In this document: positions 29,244 to 40,798 of the stretch, in pieces
Layout: each line of letters begins with the position of its first letter
How positions within the stretch are numbered: the stretch's first letter is position 1
Source of the DNA: Hippasteria phrygiana
Lineage: Eukaryota; Echinodermata; Asteroidea; Valvatida; Goniasteridae
NCBI GenBank assembly: GCA_037893225.1
Contig: JAZGUH010000156.1
Coordinates: 62,001 to 126,000 of the forward strand
Direction of reading: 5' to 3'
DNA: 64,000 bases
Program-made: the position numbers and the translations under genes
The notes under the pieces: model-generated
Seen by the model: the letters and a program-made list of their open reading frames with translations, nothing else
What the model was told of the DNA's origin: nothing
Database searches by the model: none

Positions 29244-29493
29244 TCACTGATCTCCATATAAACTGGATAGCTCATTGGCCATTACGCGCTGTACAAGTAA
29301 CTGATGCCACCACCCGCCATATTACCACTCCCAATTTACCACTGATCGCTATGTAAGGAGAAGGAGGATGAAAGGAGACCCTGGGGACAAGGTTGGAAAA
29401 CCTTTTGTATAATTGGGAGTGATAACATGGCGGACGGCGGTGGCCTCAACTCGAACAGCCGATGCGTTATCCAGTTTACATAGAGATCAGTGG
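29244..29493. mobile_element. MITE, relative of the 35-kb element
   Basis: CACTGATCTCCATATAAACT and AGTTTACATAGAGATCAGTG ends, with the interior CCGCCATATTACCACTCCCA inverted near the other end. Confidence 0.6.
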
Positions 29494-29939
29494 ATTCAAT
29501 AGGCCTGTGACAAATAACATTTTTTTCAGTATACCATCGTTACGGTATTCCGCACTGCGCACGAGATCAACCAACACTGCGCACAATTAGGCATTTCTCA
29601 AACTTTGGGCTTCGGCTTCGTCTCCAGCTATTCCCCAGTCCCACTGCCAATCTGAAGTCTCGAATACGTCAATAAATAAACAAAATAAATCTTGCCAAAT
29701 CTGGGGACATAAAATTACGCGAAGCCCACTGGTGACCCAAGCTATAGGGTTTGAGAAATGCCCATAATATACATAATGTACGCAATTAGCCAATCAAAAC
29801 AGAAAATATATTTAGCGTCCCAGCCAGCTACCTTTTAACCGGCCGCATGTTTTTTTCTCTCCTTTTCTTTTTTTCCAACAAAATCAGAAGATGCGATGCA
29901 GTGAATCAATTTGGGGGACCCCACTGTCGGTGAAAGCCA

Positions 29940-30182
29940 TCTTGACGAACACGTTGGAAAAGTATTGCCTGGAATTATCTAAATATAATATAGGTTGTAT
30001 CACAAAAATTGGGCGTGATCTCTGGGTACACGGCATTCTGGGTTTATGACTTCTGACTAGCGCCTCCGAACAAAGAAAATTATAATTTGGGAGGCTCCCC
30101 ATAGCTCAGTTGGTAGATCGCCGGTATGGTATTCCGGAGGTCGGAGGTTTGAATCTCGCTCCTGCCAGTTTTCTTTGTTCAC
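29940..30182 (+). mobile_element. tRNA-like SINE-type repeat
   Basis: CCCATAGCTCAGTTGGTAGA, CCGGTATGGTATTCCGG, GAGGTTTGAATCTCG and the TCCTGCCAGTTTTCTTTGTT tail, preceded by the CACGGCATTCTGGGTTTATG block. Confidence 0.6.
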
Positions 30183-30504
30183 TTAAAAAAAAAAAAATAA
30201 TAAGAATAATAACTGAAATTTAGGCCTTCCATTCCTTTTTGGAAAAAAATGACGTTTAACATTTCATTTTTTATTTTGCCCAATCTCTCCCAAGTCACGT
30301 AAGCCTGTAGGCTATTTGTTTACTCAAGTGATTACATTTTTAAACCGTCCTTGATAAAATCATGATTGATTTATCTGGATGGGCTCTATTCAGAGATAGC
30401 TTCCAAAATGTTTGGAATTAAAGGTTAGAAAATAAAGATAGGTAAACAGTTATACATGTTTTTATGTCGAGTTGTATGTTTGAACATCAAATAAACTATT
30501 ATTA

Positions 30505-30580
30505 AAACGGAGACCGCCAACGCCGACAAGATAGTTCAGTTGGTAGAGCGCCGGTATGGTACTACTTCGAATCCCGCTGC
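30505..30580 (+). mobile_element. tRNA-like SINE-type repeat, fragment
   Basis: GGAGACCGCCAACGCCGACA, GATAGTTCAGTTGGTAGAGC and a deleted T arm. It lies about 200 bp upstream of the 518-aa gene. Confidence 0.5.
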
Positions 30581-30786
30581 AGTGTTCCTTGTTCTCTGGG
30601 AACACTGCGACGCAAATTTTACTCTCTGACAAGAAGAGTTATCGTCTCGCAAAATAATTTAGATTGATGAGATTTTCAAATTAATTTGGACTCGTTTTAA
30701 TATTTTTTTATCATAGTATGATACTGCGAGTGTGAGTGTGTAACAAGCTGAGTTTGTCGAGGGCCACATCATTGCCAAATCCCGCC

Positions 30787-32343
30787 ATGTACCCGCAGAC
30801 TGGACAAACCATGCTAGACGTGGACATCATCTTGGGCCTCCCACGCCCCAGCAAGAAGCCCTCGAGTCTACGAAAACCCCGCCAGCCTCCGCCGCCCAAG
30901 TACATCAACAAGGAACGGGCTCTGGCCATCGCCAAGAAGTTCAAGATCAAGCAGATCGGGAAGGTCTCCGTTCGGGCGGGAAGCAATAACGGCCTAGATG
31001 ACCCACCGAGCGTCAGCCTGCAATCAGAGAAAGTGATGACAAGACGGATCCTTCTCGATCGAGAGAAGGGTCTGGAAACGGCAATGAACACCAAAGACAG
31101 CGCCGTCGGGAAGTGCATTCTTGGGAGAAACGATTATGAAACCAGGAGACTTGGGGTGGAGTTTGATAAACTCACTGAAGATAGCGAGAGGAAGAGCTAC
31201 CAGTTGTTGAAACGAAAGAGTGTGTTTGTACATCAGCGTGGACTCACATTAACGCAGGGTGGCATCGTATTTGATCCCACCGCTGCCATTAAAAACAAAC
31301 GCGACTCGTCAGATTCTCAGACTCTTACCGATGCCGCCAAGCCGCTACCGGAAATCCAAACCACACAAGTTGGGGATGGGGTCTCCGGGGACCCAAGACC
31401 CAAGAGAGACAAGTCCCCATCTTACATGCGGCCGCTGAGTTGCGATCGAACCAGATCTATGAATTCGCAGGTGGCAGAGGTAGAGCGCTTCCTAGCAACC
31501 CCAACCATGATGCGTTACGTCAAGGGTACCCCTGATGAGGACAGCACTGCTATCGCTCTAAAGTCGATGACCGATGTCAACTCTCTCGAGTTGGATGATT
31601 ATGATGCCCCTAATGCACGTTCAAAAATAATCTTTCAAACACGGACAGGTGGTTCGAGGAGGAAATCTGAACTGCATGAGATTGTAGAGGGAGTTCCCTC
31701 CTATGGATCAGAATGTGACGATGTTTTTGGCACCGCGGTCTCCTCGAATAGTAAAACGAATTTGAAAAATGTCGAGAACTTTCCAATGACCAGCGTCCTT
31801 AACAGAAGCAAGTCGGTGGATCAGGGTGGCGGCAGAGTGACACTCGAAACTAAAAGGAGACATTCGACCGCTTACTTGGGTTTGAGACGCGCCTCGCTTC
31901 CACAGACAGCTCACAAACCGTCTAAACCTAAAGAGAAAAAAGAAACAAACAACGCTGCAGTGGCAGAAACAAGAGGGTCCCGTCCAACCAGTCACTCTCG
32001 CCGACGGTCGCATCGGAACTCGTCAACCTTTTCCACAACGAGTTTCCGGTTTAAGCATAAAAAGAAACCACGCAATGGCCGTGTGTCGTTCTCGCAGCAA
32101 CCGGCTCCTCATCAGTTTAACCCGAACGAGCCGTCCAAGGACCCGAGGTTTACCGAACTGACTTCGTTACTTGTTCCGGATTCGGCCAAGGCGTTCGATC
32201 TTTACCGAGACATGGGCAGGTTGAGTGTGCTGGAGAGACTGGAACAATCGGGTCCCAGGGGTTCGGGTCTTCGGACACAACCAGGAAAAATCGGACATGT
32301 TCGGAAGAGCGAAAATCGCAAGGCATTTGAAGCTCTGCACTAA
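30787..32343 (+). CDS. Single-exon gene, uncharacterised Ser/Arg-rich 518-aa protein
   Basis: I do not recognise this protein. The ATG at 30787 sits in a good Kozak context (CCCGCCATGT), and an in-frame TGA lies at 30733-30735, so the start is well bounded. GC is clearly higher than in the flanks, and codon use looks coding throughout. The N-terminus has a Pro/basic segment ([20 protein letters not shown]) followed by a basic helix (NKERALAIAKKFKIKQIGK). The middle is Ser-rich and disordered-looking. Four R-R-x-S motifs lie between about residues 290 and 410 (RRKS, RRHS, RRAS, RRRS), and a nuclear-localisation-like stretch KHKKKPRNGR follows. No signal peptide or membrane segment is seen. The C-terminus has a likely helical block (SAKAFDLYRDMGRLSVLERL). 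It may be a single-coding-exon gene with an upstream untranslated exon, since TTTTTTTATCATAG at about 30703-30716 resembles an acceptor. It is not obviously a transposon protein. Confidence 0.8.
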   Translation: MYPQTGQTMLDVDIILGLPRPSKKPSSLRKPRQPPPPKYINKERALAIAKKFKIKQIGKVSVRAGSNNGLDDPPSVSLQSEKVMTRRILLDREKGLETAMNTKDSAVGKCILGRNDYETRRLGVEFDKLTEDSERKSYQLLKRKSVFVHQRGLTLTQGGIVFDPTAAIKNKRDSSDSQTLTDAAKPLPEIQTTQVGDGVSGDPRPKRDKSPSYMRPLSCDRTRSMNSQVAEVERFLATPTMMRYVKGTPDEDSTAIALKSMTDVNSLELDDYDAPNARSKIIFQTRTGGSRRKSELHEIVEGVPSYGSECDDVFGTAVSSNSKTNLKNVENFPMTSVLNRSKSVDQGGGRVTLETKRRHSTAYLGLRRASLPQTAHKPSKPKEKKETNNAAVAETRGSRPTSHSRRRSHRNSSTFSTTSFRFKHKKKPRNGRVSFSQQPAPHQFNPNEPSKDPRFTELTSLLVPDSAKAFDLYRDMGRLSVLERLEQSGPRGSGLRTQPGKIGHVRKSENRKAFEALH

Positions 32344-32579
32344 TTAACACGTTTTTGAGCAAAGAAAAGAAGAACCAAACTAGATTTTTTGGGGCAGATA
32401 GCGGGTAGTTTTACAACGCATTATGTTCAAAAGACCGATTCAGCAAGCACCACCCCTGACGTATTGATCAATAACAGCCGAGACTCTGGCCCGAAAAATG
32501 CTGCAATTGGTCAAGACGACAGCGGTGCTTTGTGGATCTGTCTCGTCCCATCTCGCAGTTTGTGAACATCCTATGACCT

Positions 32580-32585
32580 AATAAA
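32580..32585 (+). terminator. Poly(A) signal AATAAA for the 518-aa gene
   Basis: AATAAA lies about 240 bp after the stop codon and is followed by a T/G-rich stretch (TTTTGTGTATC). Position and context fit a polyadenylation site; there is no transcript evidence. Confidence 0.5.
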
Positions 32586-33177
32586 AAGGGAAAAAATACG
32601 TGTAATTTTAACAAGTTTTGTGTATCACTTTGATTAGAGTAGGCCTATTGTCTGCTTGACTAGATCTGCTTCCAGAGCTGTAGTGTCCCGATCCGAGTAC
32701 AATGAAAAAAGTGGACTTACATGTAATTCCACTACCGTATGATTCCAAAAGTCAAACATCGAGCTGAAATCTGGACTTAACTATAGGCCAAATGCTCTAA
32801 TGTAAACTTGAAGCTCAATTCTAAAGTACTTTTCAAATATTACAATGGTCTTAGAATCATGCCCGGATCGACTTGGCCGAGTCCGGACTCGTCGAGTCCA
32901 GCTAGCCATAGGACTATAACGATTACAAATATAGTATTTTAGAATCCAGTTTCAATTGTACGTTAGATCCGGGCTCTACTAAAATCCAGATTTCAGCTCG
33001 TTGTTCGAGTTTTGGCCGGACTTCTAGTGAAGTCAAGCCAATTTTTGTCACTGTTTCTGTACGGATTCGGATTGGGACTCGACTACAGCCCTGTCCTTTT
33101 CCCCACAGGTGTCGTCAGAATCTTTATGATTAGTACAGAAATAAAGAATCAGGGCTTTAATTATAATCACAGGCATA

Positions 33178-33270
33178 ACGAGTCAGGTTGGGAGTGAGGT
33201 TGGCCTATACTTCCCTTGCCTTCCACCGCCGTGACCAGGGTTCGATTCCCACCAGGAAACGCGTGGTGGC
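33178..33270 (+). mobile_element. Head fragment of the same tRNA-derived SINE
   Basis: AGTGAGGTTGGCCTATACTT, CCTTGCCTTCCACC and the B-box-like GGGTTCGATTCCC are collinear with the head of the 51-kb SINE. A body fragment (AGCGTGGGGTTTTCCTCCAA) lies separately at 33935-33985. Confidence 0.55.
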
Positions 33271-33289
33271 AGCATGCAGACATACTGGG

Positions 33290-33515
33290 GCCAATTTCAC
33301 GGAGCAAAAAAAATTGCTTAGCACCAAAAAATCTTGCTTAGTTAAAACAGGTTACCAGCCAAAATGCCATGGGATTTTCATGCTAAAGAAACAACAGCTG
33401 AATGCCAGCCACAAGCGGTACACTTCTGGTTGGTAATCCTGTATTTACCAAGGAAGACTTTCCATGCCAAGCAAATGTTTGTGCTTAGCATCGCCGTGAA
33501 ATTGACCCCTGGTCC
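33290..33515. mobile_element. Foldback element with GGCCAATTTCACGG ends
   Basis: GGGGCCAATTTCACGGAGC and GCCGTGAAATTGACCCC form inverted ends. It contains paired TTGCTTAGCACC-type motifs. Confidence 0.45.
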
Positions 33516-34120
33516 TCTTTCATTGTTATCAGCGTGCTCAGAACTACGCGCGCATGCTCAGAACTAGCAAAAAGGACGGGTGTGTCTGCTGCCACCAGCG
33601 TCTCAAAAGTTCCCTATTGTTAAGGGCGCGTACAATCAGGGGCGTGTACTGTTACGTCACTCGTTGCTTAGCAAATACGACAGGTACTCTTTCTAAGAAA
33701 CATCGTAGCGCTTGTTGAAATCGGGTTTAGGGCCAACAAATAGACCGGATTTTTAGTCCCTGCTTAATGGGAAACTTTTGAGACGAGTGGTGGCAGCAGA
33801 CATACCGCTCCTTTTCCATTCTTCTCACCAGTCTAGTCGTGCGCATTATCAGAACTACGCGCGCATGCTCAGAACTAGAAAAAGGGACCGGTTTGTCTGC
33901 TGCCACCAGTGTCTCAAAAATCTCCCATTCCATGCGTTTCCCCAGAATATCAGCGTGGGGTTTTCCTCCAACCTCTAAAAATTTAACATGTATTTCGTCT
34001 TCTTTTTCCTACAGGTTTCTTCAGGCTTTCAGGCTGCAATTAAAATAAAGAATTAAAATAAATAAAATCATAGTATAGTGGGTCCCGAATGTAATTATGG
34101 TTTGAATTACCATGGCATAG

Positions 34121-34858
34121 TATACAAATAATGAATGTTTGAGTGCAATGGTAAGAATAATTTCATGAGGTGACAGATTGAATGTTCCATTCCACGAGGC
34201 AAAGCCGAATGGAATGGGACATCGACATTCCATCTGTCACCAAATGAAATTATTCTTTCCATGTGAAACATTCATTATTTGTTTGTTTTATACAACGCCT
34301 GAAAAAATCCTCGTTGGATTGCATGCATGGATTTCTTTGTGTACGACGTGCCGTTTTCCCTTCTCAGTCCCGCATAAAACCGCGACAAAAAGTTGTCCAG
34401 TTCCGAATCAGTAAATTAATCTATAATAGTTTGACAGCGTAGGCCCACCCCCCTATTTAATTTGTTTCTTTGGGTTAGCAGCGTCAGCATTATCTACGAG
34501 TTTATCGTCTGTTAGGAGAACAAACGATGATTCTCGAACATCGATCGTCCGCCATTTTGTGTGAATGACAACCGTGGTATACCAACTTAGTGTGACCGTG
34601 GGGGCCTGTTTGTTTCACACGAATCCGGATCGCGATCCGTGATCTGTACGTTGGTTTACACACCAGATTCCGCTGAATGGATGGAGCGAATTCGAACCAG
34701 CGGCTGAATCACTGATCGCGATCCGGATTTGTGAAACAAACTGGCCCCTATTTAACGCGTACCATTGAATAGAACTTCTATTTTTACAGTGCCGTGCGTT
34801 GGTACGAATAATTCAATGCGCGTGATCGACGATCCATCAATCAGATATGGCGGGGATT
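34121..34858 (-). mobile_element. Crypton-ORF composite element, decayed copy with nested MITE
   Basis: On the minus strand it starts near 34858 with a terminus like the 40-kb copy, has the CAAAATGGCGGACGAT start region, the CTCCTAACAGACGA block, a TTTATGCGGGACTGAGAAGG block and ends in the palindrome (34121-34300). The ORF is broken by frameshifts. A separate MITE (34600-34748) interrupts it. Confidence 0.6.
34600..34748. mobile_element. Small MITE nested in a Crypton-ORF element
   Basis: GGGGGCCTGTTTGTTTCACA and its inverse TGTGAAACAAACTGGCCCC, with GGATCGCGATCC at both subterminal sites. Flanks match adjacent parts of the 60-kb Crypton-ORF copy. Confidence 0.6.
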
Positions 34859-35132
34859 TGTGTATAATTCTCAAGGTACCATTCGATATATGGGAGACTT
34901 TTGAAACGCTGGGCGGCAGAACTTTTTGCTAGTTCTGAGCATGCGCACATAGTTCTAAGCATGCGCACAACTGGTGAGAATAATGAATGTAGACTGGTCC
35001 CCGGCCCCCATAATTGAAGTCCGAAGGACAATGGAGGGACCGGGGACCAGTCTATAATGAATGGAAAGAACCAGTATACAGTATGCTGTCACCACGCGTC
35101 TCAAAAGTCTACAATTATTGCGGTGTACATCC

Positions 35133-35377
35133 ACTGATCTCTATGTAAACTGGATTGCACATTCGAGTTGAAGCCACCGCCCGCCACATTCTCACTACCA
35201 ATACAGTACAATAGGTTTTCCAACCTTGTCCTCATGGTCTACTTCCATTCTTGTTCTCCTTACATAGAGATCAGTTGTAAATTGAGAGTTTTTCAAAGTA
35301 AATTGAGAGTGTTAATATGGCGGCTATTGGCTTCATTAAATGGCTAATGAGCTATCCAGTTTACATAGAGATAAGTG
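35133..35377. mobile_element. MITE with 9-bp target duplication
   Basis: TGTACATCC flanks it (35124-35132 and 35378-35386). Ends are ACTGATCTCTATGTAAACTG and CAGTTTACATAGAGATAAGT. A related element is at 29244-29493. A 9-bp duplication suggests a Mutator-like source; this is inferred from length only. Confidence 0.6.
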
Positions 35378-36978
35378 TGTACATCCCTCGATCTGTCGCC
35401 CGCAGGATGAGGCCTCACAATTACCCCAAAATGAGCCAAAACAAGGTTGTTTATCCAGCAAAAACAATAAGCGGAGGGTGGGTGAGGGGCCAAGCATGCA
35501 GGGGAGGGGAACTTTACTTTTTTTTAAACTGGAGAACCAAGTCCACCTAGCAACACAGGAGGGCGCTGTGCATACTCCGCCTGTCATGAGGGTAGTGGCC
35601 TCTCCTCAAGGTACATGTACAAATCACACGCAATGATTGACGACTACATGTACTTACAAAATCTGTGAATAAAACAACACTGAACTACATTTATTGTGTC
35701 AGTGAGAGGCTCAAACTATAATACACCCAAAGATATCTAATAAGATTTTTTTAAAGGACAACATTAAAAAGACAGTGATTCAAACAACAATACATGTCGG
35801 TTGCATCACGTAATTTCGTGTCATTTTTAACATGAATTTTATGAATTTATGTTTTATTTGTTTATTTTGTTTTGTTTTGTTTATTTTATGTTTGGGCTTG
35901 TGTTGTGCTGTGTTGTGTGGCGTTGCTCAAAATGACCACCACATCGTTGCAACAAAAATGCGGTGTCCCCATGTGAATTCAAAGCGCATGTCAAGTTCGG
36001 ATCCTGTTTCGAACGTCAGACTTTGCATAAAGTGTGCAAATCGGGAAAAAAAGGTAATATTACGGCTTAAAATAAGACTAGCCATGTAAACGCGTGTATC
36101 CAGCTCGCCTGCAAGCTGCGAGGGCGATAAAGTCCAACTTCCAGCGGAACAGATTTCATTCCATTTCTTCTAGCTTGGGCAGTCGAGCGTGAGGGATGGC
36201 GGACTTAACCTACATGTAGGTAAGTTTCTTTCTGTCGTATCATGTTGATGATATCATCGGCGCAGCGTACGTGGGCCATCCAGCTGGCTGGTTTAATACT
36301 AGTAATACTATTACTAGTTTAGCCTTCATCAAGTTCATGTTTTGAAAGTACCACACTGACAAGTGACAGGCGCGTACGTATACATGTACGTCCGCGCACG
36401 CGGCCAGTCAGGACCCTTGGCTCACTTTTTGCAAATTCTTGGTTTCTTGACGTATACCTGTCGTTTAATAAACCTTTTTTGACATTCTCAAAGCATCGTT
36501 GGTATGGATGACAAACACATATCAACTCTACTGACAGTCGTTTTAAAAGATTTTACCTTTTAATACCCCACCAAAATCAGTCAGGAACAGCAAAATCTGG
36601 AAAATACATGTCACCAACCCTCCTCCTTGCATAAAAAAGTGTCTAACTTTAATTTGTGGCACAGCTTGATATTTCAAGATGTCAGCAAAATCAGTAAAAA
36701 ATGAGGCACTTTGACTTGAGCATGTGGTCTTAAAGCGATATTTTCGTAAAATGTCACCATATTTCCAGTGACATTTCAAGGAACTGAACCAAGCTACAAT
36801 CTACATGTATACTGTGTAAAACATTGCCATATCAGGATAAGGCATCTGTTGGGGCAGAAAATTTCGTGACGAGAGTTAGGGCTCCTGCAAAAAATTGATA
36901 AAAGTTCTCCCACAGCAGTTTATATGTGTCCCTCTGTAAGGTTTGTGAAAACTTTACAGTTCTGAAAGTACGCCAGGG

Positions 36979-37444
36979 CAATAAACCTTTTCGACATTCT
37001 CAAAGCATCATGGGACTGCATCACCCTAAACTGGCATTAGAAGAGCAAGCACATTAGAACTGACGTGATTGGTTGCAATGGTCACATATCATGTTCGTTA
37101 TACTAGCAAAAATCCTCTTCTGATTGGCTATTAATGTGACATCGTTAGCTGTTCTAATTCAAGAAATTTGTATTCATCAGTAACTGGTACCCTGAGAGGG
37201 ATTCCCCAATTATTTTCTTTGTTTTTATTGCCATTTAAAATGGATTTTTCTGGTTATTATTTTCCTTATGTTCCATGCAAAAGATATGTGAAAAGGGTAT
37301 TGCTCAACTCATGACAGATATTTAGCATGAAATCAATTAATATTTGGACTGGTTCACAGTGCCATAGGTTTGTGTATATAAATGACATGGTTTGTTTGGC
37401 CTCCGAAACCACAATGCATTGAGAATGTCGAAAAGGTTTATTGT
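36979..37444. mobile_element. MITE with CAATAAACCTTTTCGAC ends
   Basis: CAATAAACCTTTTCGACATT and its inverse AATGTCGAAAAGGTTTATTG bound 466 bp. A single end also appears at about 36470-36500. Confidence 0.65.
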
Positions 37445-37617
37445 TACAACAAAACATTCGTAGTAACATTTCACTATACATAAAACCTGCACAACATCTG
37501 TGTTGGAACAATGGTTCTTTCCCTATTTTCTCATCATAGCTCAGATTAGGATTGTTCATTTTCGAATAATTTAGTACATTGTATTCCATTATTCGAGACT
37601 GAGCTTGACCGAATATT

Positions 37618-38005
37618 CAAAATGGACTTTACCCCCCCACCAAAATCGGTCAAGAACAGCAAAATCTTGGAGAATAACCAACCCTCCTTGATAACAACTG
37701 TCTAAACATGTGCCAGGAGCCCAGGACCTGTTATTTCAAGATTTATGTCAGCAAAATCTGTAAAAATGAGGAAGAAATCAACATGAATGTGAACACTTTG
37801 GAGTGACTAGTATTACATGTACATGGTGCCAAGAACTTCTAACACAGAAAACACAAACTTTCTTCCCCTATATTACACTAAAATGTCCCAACAAAATTCT
37901 CAAAATTAAAGGTTGTGCCAATTGTTTATACAATTATGAACACAAATGGATGGTTATTTTCCAAGATTTGCTGTTCCTAACCGATTTTGGTGGGGGGTAT
38001 TAAAA
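37618..38005. mobile_element. MITE with CCCCACCAAAATC ends
   Basis: CCCCACCAAAATCGGTCAAG at the left and AACCGATTTTGGTGGGGGGT at the right. A half copy is at 36555-36790. Confidence 0.55.
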
Positions 38006-38630
38006 CCCTCCTATACTTATAACTATCACAGCCTATCAAAAACTCTAAACACAAACTTTCACAGTTTGTGTGTGTTTCAATCTGACATTTGATAGGTTTT
38101 GATCTGTACAGCAGCTGGGTCGATTTTGGCCCTGAGAACAGAAGGGTTTTAAAGTAAAATCTTTCCATTTGAATATATTTGATACTCGCCGATCAAGTCT
38201 TTCAGGCGTCTGCTGCAACTGCATGCCACGCCGGTAAAAAAGTCTCATGCAAAGCACGCCGGTGTTTTACATGCGGCGATCGATATTAGAGACCACCCGA
38301 ATGACCCGATCGTGGACATTTTATGCACTGTATCAAGATCATTACGAGTACGTATAACGTTCTGATAACAAGAAACCAAACTCCAGCCTGAGTTTTTGCA
38401 ATAATTATTATAGAAGTGTCAAGGGTTTTACGGTCGGGAACAATAAACCTGTCCACAAAAACATGCGCCATTTGACATTGCTAATTTGACATTTGACATT
38501 TGTGCAGTTTCAATCCATTGTTGGATTATTGTTTGTTATGCTTGACTACACAAACACATTGTAGCGGTTCGCTTGGCTGCAGAACCTCCGCGACATCCCG
38601 ACGTCTTCCGTAAAAAATGTACTCAAGGGG

Positions 38631-39239
38631 TTAAAGGGACACAGTACATTGCTTTGGATTTTGCGATTTGGGATATAAAACTGAAATGGATATGGTTGGG
38701 AAGCTTTTTTAAAAGTAGAATATAAAGATTCACATAACTATCCCTTCAAATTGCGTGGTTTTTGTTTAATTTCGTGACAAATAACGGTCCGCCATTTTGC
38801 TAACCAAATTTTTGACTCCACAAAATGGCGGACCGTGTTCACCAGTCGTATTTCCAGTCGCATCTGGTTGAAGTACGTTCTGTTGATCAATTTTGATGTA
38901 CTGTTGCACGGCGCGCAGCACTGGCGATATGTGTCGCGATGTAGAGAATTGTACCTGGCGATCATCTGATAGGTTTACAAGGCCACTGGCTGCGGCGCCA
39001 GTCTAAAGACTCTTACAGTATTTTGCGCATTATAGACGGTGGTATTTACTACTGGAAATAAGTCTATGTTTCGCGGGTCAGATGTCAGGTTTCAGAGGCC
39101 AATTTTTGGTTTTGTAATCACTACTCACTAATTACAACACATTATACGTGATTTTTTGCATGAACAACTCTTATAAAAGATAAGGAACATTTCCAAACAG
39201 CAACATTTCATGACATTTGAAGGCAATGTGTCCCTTTAA
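38631..39239. mobile_element. TTAA-site MITE family B, copy 1
   Basis: TTAAAGGGACACAGTACATT and its inverse AATGTGTCCCTTTAA bound it. The interior has GGTCCGCCATTTTG paired with CAAAATGGCGGACC. The host sequence GGGGTTAAA exists without insertion in the inverse repeat at about 808-825. Confidence 0.7.
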
Positions 39240-39954
39240 TACCGCAGTGCATCATGGGGGAAAATGGGGGTCACCGCCACAGCTCGTATACGATTTTTAC
39301 ATACACTAGCATTTTCCCCTCATTTTTTGACCTTGAGTGCCACCAATTTGACCCATTTTTATCTTTGACCAAGAAATATGAGCATAAATGTAAGTAAAAT
39401 AGCTGCCCGTAATTTAAATTTATCGAAATTAAATATCAGTTCAGCTTTCAGAAAAGTGTGAAGTACCATTTATAAATGCCTCAGCGAGTTTCACTATCCC
39501 TATTGGTCGAGAGCCTGTCACGTGGGTGTGTTTAAACGGTTGTTTAAACACGGCTGGAAGTTGTTTAAACACGGCGCGGTTTTAAACATTTTTTCCGGTG
39601 TCACACAAAATGTAGAGTTCTACAAAATCTGGTCCATTTTATTGGTTGAACACTCGAGCGACAAGTCACTCTCCTAATAACGCAAGCGCAATATACTATC
39701 GATGCGTCCGTATTTAGAGTCCATAATTTCACGCTACACCGGCACTGCTGCGTTCTGCACCACCTGGCGAGCGCGCCGTGCGCGCGTCAATTTCCATATA
39801 AGGACATGTTTACCACTACTCGCGCGTGGCACGAACCATTAAATAGCTGAAGGGGTGTTTTACAAACCAAGGTAAAACAAATTAAACAAAATCATTGGAA
39901 ATTTATAATTTTTGGTGGTTTTTGCTTAATTATACAAAAAGGCATTTTATGAAT

Positions 39955-40056
39955 GGGAATAAATATGTGCTGGGCCGGTTTTAAACGTACGTTTAAAACC
40001 GCCTTAAGGCGGTTTTAAACGTACGTTTAAAACCGGCCCAGCACATATTTATTCCC
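39955..40056. repeat. 102-bp perfect palindrome with nested palindromes
   Basis: Arms of 51 bp meet at 40005/40006 with no spacer. Each arm contains TTTTAAACGTACGTTTAAAA, itself palindromic. Related GTTTAAAC motifs occur at 39528-39588. Confidence 0.95.
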
Positions 40057-40798
40057 TTAAAAAACGCCATTTCAGTGAGACATTTTCAAGCATTCGGACA
40101 CCATTTTGTTGAAAAATTTTCAGCCGAATGACGTCCAGAACCGTCTCTGCCCGGACGTCTGCGACTTGCCATCTTGTGTGCTGTCGGCGTTCATTGCGAT
40201 TCTATGGAAACCAGGCTTTACGCGACGCCAAGCTTACAGCCAGCCAGATCCAATATTTTCCATTTTTTTTTTTTTTTTTTTTTTTTTGCAGTTCTTTTTT
40301 TGGGGGGGCTAGACATAAGTTTTTTTTGTGTGGGCTAAACCCCCCCCCCCCTCCCCCCTAGCACCGCGCCTGTTGTTAACAAACCAAAATTATGGGGAAG
40401 TCTGGGGATTTCGGGACAGTGTGTGCCTTTATTACATCAGTCATCAGTTGTCACTGCAGAATAGGGAAAAGGTCAAATTTGGTTCTTGTTGATGACCCAG
40501 TGATTGCTGATGTTTGTTTTTCTATTGAGGGTTGAGATTCTATTGTCATAAAAATGGAATTTGGAACTGTGACATTGTATTTTATACAACACCTGAATAA
40601 ATCCCAGCCATCCGATTGGTGGAGAGTCGATCACGTGCATTGAATTATTCGACCCATCACACGACGCGAACCCGCCCCGCCCAATACGTTCTATCACATG
40701 GGTCTATCACATGGTGCGCGCGCATTGATAGAACCAAAAAACTTTTCTAATTTCAGGGTCACTAGGTGGCGCTACAACAGCGCTGTCATTCACACACC

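Larger units (their letters stand above)
32590..36540. other. Intergenic region after the 518-aa gene
   Basis: No supported coding gene. It holds SINE pieces, a foldback element, one Crypton-ORF copy, MITEs and scattered GCGCATGCTCAGAACTA blocks (33540-33600, 33830-33880, 34920-34980 inverse). 35830-36220 is plainer sequence with a donor-like ACATGTAGGTAAGT at its end. Confidence 0.5.

Noticed and set aside
40106..40361. Exon-like ORF (QPNDVQNRLCPDVCDLPSC...)
   Set aside because: No homology recognised, it runs into a poly(T)/poly(C) tract and has no convincing donor.
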